Positions 8,952 to 14,851 of a stretch of DNA of 64,000 bases are shown here, piece after piece (within the stretch, counting starts at the first letter, position 1; the number at the start of each line of letters is the position of its first letter). The DNA is from Castellaniella sp049650445. GTDB lineage: Bacteria > Pseudomonadota > Gammaproteobacteria > Burkholderiales > Burkholderiaceae_B. The stretch lies in assembly GCF_049650445.1 (NCBI RefSeq), contig NZ_JBASAD010000016.1, forward strand, positions 62,001 to 126,000. The letters run 5' to 3'. Below the pieces are notes generated by a model that was not told the origin of the DNA, ran no database searches, and saw only the letters and a program-made list of their open reading frames with translations. A program made the position numbers and the translations under genes.

Positions 8952-9715
8952 TGGGGAACACCATGCAGGCATTCACACCGCGGATCGCGCTCATCACGGG
9001 CGGCGGAGCCGGCATCGGCCTGGCGGCGGCCAAGGCCTTCACCGCCGCCGGCACACGCGCCGTCATCACCGGCAGGAGCGAGGCCCGCCTGGCCGCCGCC
9101 GCCCGCCAGGCGCCAGGCATCGACTACATCGTCGCGGACGCAGCCAGCGCAGCGGACGCAGAACGCACCGTCGCCACCACCGTCCAACGCTGGGGACGGC
9201 TGGACGTCCTGGTCAACAATGCCGGCGCCGGAGCCATTCTGCCGCTGGCGCAGGCAGGCGCCGACCGCATCGCCGCGATCTTCGCCACCAACGTCATCGG
9301 TCCCTCGCTGCTGGCGCGCGCCGCCCTGCCCCACCTGAAGGCGGCCGCAGGAGCGATCATCAACGTCTCGAGCACCTTTGGCCACAAGGCCGCCGCCGGG
9401 CTCTCGCACTACGCCGCCAGCAAGGCGGCCCTGGAGCACATGACGCGCTGCTGGGCGCTGGAATTCGCTGCGGACGGGATCCGCGTCAACGCGGTCGCCG
9501 CCGGGCCGACCGAAACCCGCTTCCTGGAAGAACGGATGCAACTGACTCCCGAACAGATCGAGGGGGTGAAGGCCGACGAACGCGCCAGAATCCCCATGGG
9601 CCGGCGCGGCGAACCCGAGGACATCGCGCCCTGGATCGTGTCGCTGGCCGCACCCGGGTCCGCCTGGATCACCGGCCAGATCCTGCGCGTCGACGGCGGC
9701 CTGGTCATCGCCTGA
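8951..9715 (+). CDS. Short-chain dehydrogenase/reductase
   Basis: A 254-residue classical SDR: cofactor motif TGGGAGIG (about 17-24), NNAG (about 88-91), catalytic Ser and YAASK (about 153-157), and the C-terminal PTETRF and GGEPED-like region ending in VDGGLVIA. The family performs NAD(P)-dependent carbonyl/alcohol interconversion; the substrate is unknown. The ATG overlaps the previous stop by one base; a second ATG at 8963 is a possible start. This is the oxidoreductase member of the ECF41-associated set. Confidence 0.92.
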   Translation: MGNTMQAFTPRIALITGGGAGIGLAAAKAFTAAGTRAVITGRSEARLAAAARQAPGIDYIVADAASAADAERTVATTVQRWGRLDVLVNNAGAGAILPLAQAGADRIAAIFATNVIGPSLLARAALPHLKAAAGAIINVSSTFGHKAAAGLSHYAASKAALEHMTRCWALEFAADGIRVNAVAAGPTETRFLEERMQLTPEQIEGVKADERARIPMGRRGEPEDIAPWIVSLAAPGSAWITGQILRVDGGLVIA

Positions 9716-9751
9716 GCCCGCTCCAATCACATCATCGAGGAGTACACAGCC

Positions 9752-10162
9752 ATGCCTCACCCGAAGACTCTCGCGGCGTTGCTTTGCCTGGCCTGCGCTG
9801 CATCCGCAGCCGAGCCGCCCCCCGCATCTCCGCCCGGACCGATCGTCACTCAGGTCATGAGACAGAACCTGCCCGACATGCCGAGCAAGGAAGCCCTGAT
9901 GCTGCTGGTGGAATACCCGCCCGGCGGCGTCGACCCCGTCCACAGGCACGACGCTCACGGCCTGATCTACGTCCTGGAAGGGGAAATCGTGATGGGCGTC
10001 CGAGGCGGCCCGGAGACGGTCCTGCGCCCCGGGCAGGCTTTTCACGAGGGCCCGGACGACGTCCATACCGTCGGCCGCAACGCCAGCGCCACGCGGCCCG
10101 CCAGGTTCCTGGCGGTGCTGATCAAGGACGAGGGCCGTCCCCCCGTTCTGCCGGCCCGCTAG
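9752..10162 (+). CDS. Exported cupin-domain protein
   Basis: A 136-residue protein with a clear signal peptide (MPHPKTLAALLCLACAASA, cleavage before AEPPP) and a single cupin barrel. Cupin motif 1 is visible as HRHDAHGLIYVLEGE (metal ligands His, His and Glu), motif 2 as PGQAFHEGPDDVH. It therefore probably binds a metal in the periplasm; no activity can be assigned. A GAGGAG Shine-Dalgarno precedes the ATG. It is the last gene of the ECF41 operon, 36 bp after the SDR, and its 3' end overlaps the convergent Nudix gene by 41 bp. Confidence 0.88.
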   Translation: MPHPKTLAALLCLACAASAAEPPPASPPGPIVTQVMRQNLPDMPSKEALMLLVEYPPGGVDPVHRHDAHGLIYVLEGEIVMGVRGGPETVLRPGQAFHEGPDDVHTVGRNASATRPARFLAVLIKDEGRPPVLPAR

Positions 10163-10916
10163 CGGGCCGTTCGCCCCGGGTGCCTGCGCCCAGGACGGCG
10201 ATCCCCTGCGAAGCCGCCAGGAAATGGTAAAAATTGCGAATCAGGATCGCCGTAGCCCCCCAGATGAAGTGGGATTCCCAGAGTATCGCGAAATAACACC
10301 GGCCATGCCCCAGGGACGATTCCATCCGGTGCAGCACGTGCCGGCCCGGGTCCATCAGGGCGGCCAGGGGCACCTCGAAGACCTCGGCAACCTCGGCTTC
10401 ATCGGCACGAATGTGGAAACCGGGCAGCAGTTCGCCCACCACGGGGGTCATCAAAAAGCCGGTGGTGGTCAACAGCGTCGGCTGCGTACCGATCAATTGG
10501 ACGAAACGCCGCTCGACGCCGATTTCCTCGCGGGTTTCGCGGATGGCGGCCGCCACCGGGCCATCGTCCGAGGATTCGATGCGCCCACCCGGAAAGCTGA
10601 TCTGGCCAGCATGATGGTGCAGATGATCGGCGCGGCGAGTGAACAACACGTTCAGGCCCGTTTCACGCTGAACCAGCGGCATCAGGACTGCGGCCTGCCG
10701 CGCGCGGGCATAGGAATCTCCGCCCGGGACGAAGGCCTGGGCAAACAAGGGCTCGACCTGCCAGTCGACCGGGTGCTGGAATGCCCGGCGGATGGCGTCC
10801 AGTCGCAGGCATTCCGGCGGCAGGGGCGGCAAAGGCGCGCTGGGCAGGACGGGCTGGATCCGAGGATCAAAACTCGCGACACGATCCCTGTCCGGGTCCG
10901 TCATCCGATACGACAT
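10122..10916 (-). CDS. Nudix hydrolase, probable coenzyme A pyrophosphatase
   Basis: A 264-residue Nudix hydrolase of the CoA pyrophosphatase (NudL/YeaB) type, which cleaves CoA or related diphosphates. The Nudix box is complete: G, x5, E, x7, REUxEExGU, with REIREEIGV-like residues near 140-155. The upstream LLTRRADHLHHHAGQISFPGG segment is the family signature for CoA pyrophosphatases. I take MSYRMTDPDRD at 10916; an upstream ATG at 10964 and an internal one at 10904 are alternatives. It lies after the rplS terminator and converges on the cupin gene. Confidence 0.9.
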   Translation of the reverse strand: MSYRMTDPDRDRVASFDPRIQPVLPSAPLPPLPPECLRLDAIRRAFQHPVDWQVEPLFAQAFVPGGDSYARARQAAVLMPLVQRETGLNVLFTRRADHLHHHAGQISFPGGRIESSDDGPVAAAIRETREEIGVERRFVQLIGTQPTLLTTTGFLMTPVVGELLPGFHIRADEAEVAEVFEVPLAALMDPGRHVLHRMESSLGHGRCYFAILWESHFIWGATAILIRNFYHFLAASQGIAVLGAGTRGERPASGPAERGDGPRP

Positions 10917-10990
10917 GAAATCCCGACGGTGAAATCCCGACGCGGCTCGATCGCGCCGGAACAATTTTGCCGAGGGAATTCATCCGGCGG

Positions 10991-11023
10991 CAAAAAACAA
11001 AGGGCACCCGAACGGGTGCCCTT
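10991..11023 (-). terminator. Intrinsic terminator after rplS
   Basis: Read on the minus strand, a 10-bp stem (AAGGGCACCC paired with GGGTGCCCTT, 11000-11023) with a four-base loop is followed by a T-rich run (TTTGTTTTTT). It ends the rplS transcript 23 bp after its stop. Confidence 0.88.
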
Positions 11024-11045
11024 GGATTGATACGCGATGCCGTGA

Positions 11046-11417
11046 TCAGACAGCCTTGCGAACCAGCTTTTCCTTGATGCGAGCGGCCTTACCCGTCAGG
11101 TTGCGCAGATAGTACAGCTTAGCACGACGGACGTCGCCACGGCGCTTGACTTCGATCGAGGCGATCTGCGGAGAATACAGCTGGAAGGTCCGCTCGACGG
11201 CTTCGCCCGACGAGATCTTGCGCACGGTGAAGGCAGAATTCAGGCCGCGATTGCGACGGGCGATGACCACGCCTTCGTAGGCCTGGGCGCGCTTGCGCGT
11301 GCCTTCGACCACGTTGACGCTCACGATGACCGTGTCGCCGGGGCCAAATGCGGGGATGGTGCGGCCTTCGGTCAGGCGCGCGATTTCTTCTTGTTCAAGC
11401 GTTTCGATCAGATTCAA
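11046..11417 (-). CDS. rplS: 50S ribosomal protein L19
   Basis: L19 sits at the 30S-50S interface. The 123 residues are L19 throughout: FGPGDTVIVSVNVVEG, AYEGVVIARRNRGLNSAFTVRKIS, VKRRGDVRRAKLYYLR and the C-terminal GKAARIKEK. I choose the TTG at 11417 (MNLIETLEQEEIARL) because it aligns with known L19 N-termini and has GGAG at 11424-11427 six bases upstream; a TTG at 11429 would add four residues and lose that spacing. Unusually, no trmD, rimM or rpsP precedes it; the gene has its own candidate promoter and terminator. Confidence 0.96.
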   Translation of the reverse strand: MNLIETLEQEEIARLTEGRTIPAFGPGDTVIVSVNVVEGTRKRAQAYEGVVIARRNRGLNSAFTVRKISSGEAVERTFQLYSPQIASIEVKRRGDVRRAKLYYLRNLTGKAARIKEKLVRKAV

Positions 11418-11503
11418 GATAGGCTCCAAGGCATCATGGGCACCAGGTTTGGGTCACGAATGTGACATATTGGAAATACCGGGCCAGAGGATGCAAACCG
11501 GGA

Positions 11504-11512
11504 ATTATATCA
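11504..11512 (-). promoter_or_regulatory. Candidate extended -10 promoter for rplS
   Basis: On the minus strand TGATATAAT gives a perfect -10 with the TGn extension, about 90 bp before the rplS start. No good -35 is visible at 16-18 bp. It overlaps the stop codon of the upstream small gene. Confidence 0.6.
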
Positions 11513-11863
11513 GAACCCGGCCGCTACACCCAGCCACATCATGCCCGGAATCATGGCGGCCCAGGTCAGGACCATGAGGACGTCGCCCGCCAGCGCAGCC
11601 AGGCGGCGCCAGCCGATCCGCTGTCCGGTGCGGGGCCGATGCACCGAGGCTGCCCGAGGCGTCGACGCCGTCCGCCCCCAACGCGAGGTACGCCCGGCGG
11701 GACGGCCGCCCCACGATCCACCCGACACCCAGGGCCCCTGGAGCACGCCCGAGGGGTCTGCGCGCACAACCCGCGCCGCAGTACCCCGCCCCGACCCGCC
11801 GCGCCCGGCAGCGCCCACGCCCGTCCAGGTCCACGTTCCGTTCCAAGCCATCGATCCAGCCAT
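11510..11863 (-). CDS. Small membrane protein, candidate SOS-regulated gene
   Basis: I do not recognise this 117-residue protein. It starts MAGSMAWNGTWTWTG, has an Arg/Gly/Ser-rich middle, then a basic stretch (RIGWRRLAALAG) and a single hydrophobic C-terminal helix (DVLMVLTWAAMIPGMMWLG, about 94-112), so it would be a tail-anchored inner-membrane protein. The start is supported by a GGGGGA Shine-Dalgarno six bases before the ATG and by being the first ATG after the predicted promoter; ATGs at residues 5 and beyond are alternatives. Third-position GC is high in this frame. Two LexA-like boxes (11903-11918 and 11931-11946) cover its candidate -10 and -35. By analogy with SOS-induced division inhibitors that are small membrane proteins it could act in division arrest, but that is inference only. 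Confidence 0.5.
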   Translation of the reverse strand: MAGSMAWNGTWTWTGVGAAGRGGSGRGTAARVVRADPSGVLQGPWVSGGSWGGRPAGRTSRWGRTASTPRAASVHRPRTGQRIGWRRLAALAGDVLMVLTWAAMIPGMMWLGVAAGF

Positions 11864-11902
11864 CTTGAATCCCCCAGGTGTGTCCGGCGGCCAGCGCCAG
11901 AA

Positions 11903-11918
11903 CTGTTGTTTTATCCAG
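11903..11918. promoter_or_regulatory. LexA-like box 1 (CTGT-N8-CCAG)
   Basis: CTGT, eight A/T-rich bases, CCAG: one mismatch from the CTGT-N8-ACAG LexA consensus used in gamma- and betaproteobacteria. It covers GATAAA (11910-11915 read on minus), the proposed -10 of the small membrane protein gene. Confidence 0.6.
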
Positions 11919-11930
11919 TATTCGCAAATA

Positions 11931-11946
11931 CTGTACAAAGAAACAG
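11931..11946. promoter_or_regulatory. LexA-like box 2 (CTGT-N8-ACAG)
   Basis: An exact CTGT-N8-ACAG match, extended to TACTGT...ACAGTG. It covers TTGTAC (11933-11938 read on minus), spaced 17 bp from GATAAA, so the two boxes lie on the -35 and -10 of one minus-strand promoter. A 7-bp inverted repeat (CAGTATT/AATACTG, 11916-11933) links the two boxes. Confidence 0.7.
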
Positions 11947-12086
11947 TGATCGGCGCAAGAGAAAATATGCAACATGCGGGGACGAAATCCCGCCGACCGG
12001 CGGCAACCTGGCCGATCCGTCGATCCGCCGCAGACCTGGCGACAGACGGCTGTAAAGTAGCGTTGTCTTCTATTGGAGAATCCAGC

Positions 12087-12722
12087 GTGCCGCATTCCTT
12101 CCTCGACCACATCGCGATCACCGCTTCCTCGCTCGAAGCCGGCGCCGCGTTCGTCGCCGACGCGCTCGGCGTGTCTCCGCAGGCTGGCGGCGAGCATCCG
12201 CGCATGGCCACACACAACCAGTTGCTGCGCCTAGGCGACACCCTGTATCTGGAGGTGATCGCCCCCAACCCGGCAGCTCCGGCGCCCGATCGGCCTCGCT
12301 GGTTCGGGCTCGATACGCTCGACCCCCGATCGGCTCCGTCACTGTCCACCTGGGTCGTGCGCAGCACCGACATCCAGGCCGCGGCGGCGGCCGCGTCAGA
12401 GCCGCTGGGCCCGATCGAATCCATGAGCCGCGGTGCGCTCGACTGGCTCATCACCATTCCCGCCGACGGATCGGTCCCGCTGGACGGCGTCGCCCCCGCC
12501 CTCATCGAGTGGCACACCGACACGCATCCGGCCGCCCGGATGAAAGATCAGGGATGCGCTCTCGATCGACTCGAAATCGTTCATCCGGACCCGGACCGCG
12601 TCACCCGCCTGCTGTCATCGCTGGCACTGGACGCTCCGGTATCCGTGCGCCGTGCCGAGCCCGGCGCCGCGGCGCGGCTGATCGCGCATATCGACACCCC
12701 ACACGGGCCCCGAACACTGTAA
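12087..12722 (+). CDS. Glyoxalase-like (VOC superfamily) domain protein
   Basis: A 211-residue protein of the glyoxalase-like domain family: it opens with LDHIAITASSLEAG and continues ATHNQLLRLGDTLYLEVIAPNP, the typical first module, with a second module after residue 140. No substrate can be proposed. I start at the GTG at 12087 (VPHSFLDHIAI), with GGAGA at 12075-12079. An in-frame ATG at 11967 would add a 40-residue extension unlike the family. It is transcribed away from the LexA-like boxes; if the ATG at 11967 were used, those boxes would lie directly upstream of it too. Confidence 0.85.
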   Translation: MPHSFLDHIAITASSLEAGAAFVADALGVSPQAGGEHPRMATHNQLLRLGDTLYLEVIAPNPAAPAPDRPRWFGLDTLDPRSAPSLSTWVVRSTDIQAAAAAASEPLGPIESMSRGALDWLITIPADGSVPLDGVAPALIEWHTDTHPAARMKDQGCALDRLEIVHPDPDRVTRLLSSLALDAPVSVRRAEPGAAARLIAHIDTPHGPRTL

Positions 12723-12730
12723 GGCCGGAC

Positions 12731-13909
12731 TCAGTCCACCAACGAGCCCGCCAGCCGGCGCAGGAAATCCTCACACGCCAGCAGTTGGGCCGCCTCGATG
12801 AATTCGTCGGCCCGATGCGCCTGCTCGATATGGCCGGGGCCGCAAACCACCGTGGGAACGCCGGCATTCTGAAACTGCCCACCCTCGGTGCCGTAGCTCA
12901 CCTTGCTCATCCCGCGGTCACCGGTCAGATCGCGCACCAGCCGGGTGATGGCTTCGTCTTCGGACGCCTCCAGGGCGGGGACCGCCACCGGCATGGGCTC
13001 GACCTCGACGCGTGCGGCATCATGCTCCTGGCGCATCCGGGGCAGCAATTCCGTCTGGATGTACGCCTCGATCCGCCCCTGGATGCGGTCCGGCGACATG
13101 CCGGGCAGATTGCGGAACTCGTAGCTGAACTCGCAGACATCCGGGATGGTATTCACCGCGATCCCGCCGGAAATCAGATTGGTGCTCAGCGTGGTGAACG
13201 GCACGTCATAACACGCGTCGTAAGGCCCTTGGGATTTGAACTGATCCGCCAGATCCCGCAAACGGCAGATCAGGTGGGCGGCATGCTCGATGGCATTGCA
13301 TCCTCGGGGCGTCAGCGAAGAATGCGCCGCTTTGCCATGCACCCGGCAGCGGTACAGATTCATGCCTTTGTGCGCCACCACCACGCGCATCCCGGTGGGT
13401 TCGCCCACCACGCAGCCCTCGGCGCGCACACCGCGCCGCTCGAGCGCGGCCAGCATCACGGGCGCCCCCAGGCAGCCAACCTCCTCATCGTATGAAAAGG
13501 CGAGATGCAGGGGCTTGGCTCTTTTCAAGGACAGGAAATACGGTACGAGAGCGAGCGAGGCGGCGATGAAACCCTTCATGTCGGCCGTGCCCCGGCCATA
13601 CAGCCTGCCGTCCTTTTCAGTCAGAGAAAAAGGATCCGAACTCCAGTCCTGCCCATCCACCGGCACGACGTCGGTATGTCCGGACAGGATGATTCCACCG
13701 TGCGTCGCGCCATCGTGAGCGGGAAGCGTGGCGAACAGATTGGCCTTCCCGCCCTGCGGCGCATGGCTCAGTTCGGACGTCACGCCGTGCGCCGCCAGCG
13801 CGTCGCGAATCGTCTCGATCATCGCGAGATTGGAGTTCCGGCTGGTCGTATCGAAGGCCACCAGCCGCCGCAGCCATCCCTGTGTGTTCATGCTGTCCAT
13901 GGATGACAT
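12731..13909 (-). CDS. argE: Acetylornithine deacetylase (M20 family)
   Basis: Hydrolyses N-acetylornithine to ornithine in the linear arginine pathway. The 392 residues follow the M20/ArgE pattern: LSGHTDVVPVDG (metal His and Asp, about 74-85), GRGTADMKG (bridging Asp), DEEVGCLG (catalytic and metal Glu), EPTGM, and a dimerisation domain from about 180 to 290, closing with GTEGGQF and the C-terminal metal His in GPGHIEQAH. Three in-frame ATGs occur at 13909, 13900 and 13891; the first is used here. It converges on the glyoxalase-like gene, 8 bp apart. Confidence 0.92.
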   Translation of the reverse strand: MSSMDSMNTQGWLRRLVAFDTTSRNSNLAMIETIRDALAAHGVTSELSHAPQGGKANLFATLPAHDGATHGGIILSGHTDVVPVDGQDWSSDPFSLTEKDGRLYGRGTADMKGFIAASLALVPYFLSLKRAKPLHLAFSYDEEVGCLGAPVMLAALERRGVRAEGCVVGEPTGMRVVVAHKGMNLYRCRVHGKAAHSSLTPRGCNAIEHAAHLICRLRDLADQFKSQGPYDACYDVPFTTLSTNLISGGIAVNTIPDVCEFSYEFRNLPGMSPDRIQGRIEAYIQTELLPRMRQEHDAARVEVEPMPVAVPALEASEDEAITRLVRDLTGDRGMSKVSYGTEGGQFQNAGVPTVVCGPGHIEQAHRADEFIEAAQLLACEDFLRRLAGSLVD

Positions 13910-14028
13910 GGTATCTCCCGGACTCCAAGAAAGGAAACCCCGACCAGCGGATTCGATCCGGTGATCGGGGCTCGACGGGCTCGCATGACGGGGCCTTCAG
14001 CTTGCGCCCACGGCGCGGCTCGTATGCC

Positions 14029-14090
14029 GCTCGGATTCGCCAGGCATGTGCCAGTCCGCAGGGACTGGCACATGTCCGGGCTCATCCTGC
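14029..14090. repeat. Dispersed hairpin repeat, copy A
   Basis: A 13-bp perfect stem (CATGTGCCAGTCC 14045-14057 and its complement 14062-14074) with loop GCAG, flanked by GCTCGGATTCGCC on the left and CCGGGCTCATCC on the right. The flanks and the TCC-GCAG-GGA core recur at 47516-47561 and 47599-47656, while the stem bases differ compensatorily. It lies just after the peroxiredoxin stop. Confidence 0.75.
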
Positions 14091-14094
14091 AGGA

Positions 14095-14736
14095 TCAGAG
14101 GTCCGGCTGCGGCGTGGTGCGCAGGTAGGGACGGATCTCGGTGTAGCCCTTGGGGAATTTTTCCTTCAGGACGGCCGGGTCCTTGATCGACGGCACGATG
14201 ATGACGTCATCGCCCTGCTTCCAGTTCACCGGGGTGGCGACGCTGTAGTTGTCGGTCAGTTGCAGGGAATCGATGGCGCGCAGGATCTCGTCGAAGTTGC
14301 GGCCCGTGCTGGCCGGGTAGGTCAGGATCAGGCGGATTTTCTTGTTCGGGTCAATGACGAAGACCGAGCGCACCGTAGCGGTGGTGCTGGCGTTCGGGTG
14401 GATCATGTCGTACAGAGTTGCGACCTTGCGGTCCTCGTCGGCCAGGATCGGGTATTGAACGTTGGTCTTCTGGGTGTCGTTGATGTCCTTGATCCAGTCC
14501 AGGTGCGACTGCTTGCCGTCGATGGACACGGCGATCACCTTGGCGCCGCGCTTGGCGAACTCGCCCGACAGGATGGCGGTGTAGCCCAATTCGGTCGTGC
14601 AGACCGGCGTGAAGTCGGCCGGGTGGGAGAACAGGACACCCCAGCCGTTGCCCAGGAATTCATGAAACTTGATCTTGCCCAGGGAAGAGTCCTGTTCAAA
14701 ATCGGGGGCGACATCGCCCAGACGCAAAGTGCTCAT
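14095..14736 (-). CDS. 1-Cys peroxiredoxin (Prx6 class)
   Basis: Reduces hydrogen peroxide and organic hydroperoxides using one peroxidatic cysteine. The 213 residues have the Prx6 active site HPADFTPVCTTE (Cys near 46), the conserved Arg region (VRSVFVIDPNKKIR) and the long C-terminal domain (VNWKQGDDVIIVPS ... KGYTEIRPYLRTTP) of 1-Cys enzymes, with no resolving Cys. The start at MSTLRLGD is supported by AGGAGC six bases upstream; an ATG six codons earlier is less likely. A 9-bp GC-rich hairpin (14761-14783) lies in the leader. It is probably monocistronic. Confidence 0.94.
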   Translation of the reverse strand: MSTLRLGDVAPDFEQDSSLGKIKFHEFLGNGWGVLFSHPADFTPVCTTELGYTAILSGEFAKRGAKVIAVSIDGKQSHLDWIKDINDTQKTNVQYPILADEDRKVATLYDMIHPNASTTATVRSVFVIDPNKKIRLILTYPASTGRNFDEILRAIDSLQLTDNYSVATPVNWKQGDDVIIVPSIKDPAVLKEKFPKGYTEIRPYLRTTPQPDL

Positions 14737-14851
14737 CAATAGCTCCTGTTTCAAGTATCTGCCGCCCGGAGGACCCGGGCGGCGAATTCAGTTCAGACAC
14801 TTAAGATTCTTGCAGAATATAAACAGCTATTGAAATACCGAATAGTTATGT

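Noticed and set aside
11541..12086. N-terminal extension of the glyoxalase-like frame
   Set aside because: No family similarity upstream of the GTG at 12087, which has its own Shine-Dalgarno.
13940..14020. Fourth copy of the hairpin repeat near the argE start
   Set aside because: Only the short GGATTCG is shared; the core and flanks are missing.
14816..14851. OxyR-like site before the peroxiredoxin gene
   Set aside because: CTAT and ATAG occur 11 bases apart, not with the 7-base spacing of the OxyR motif.
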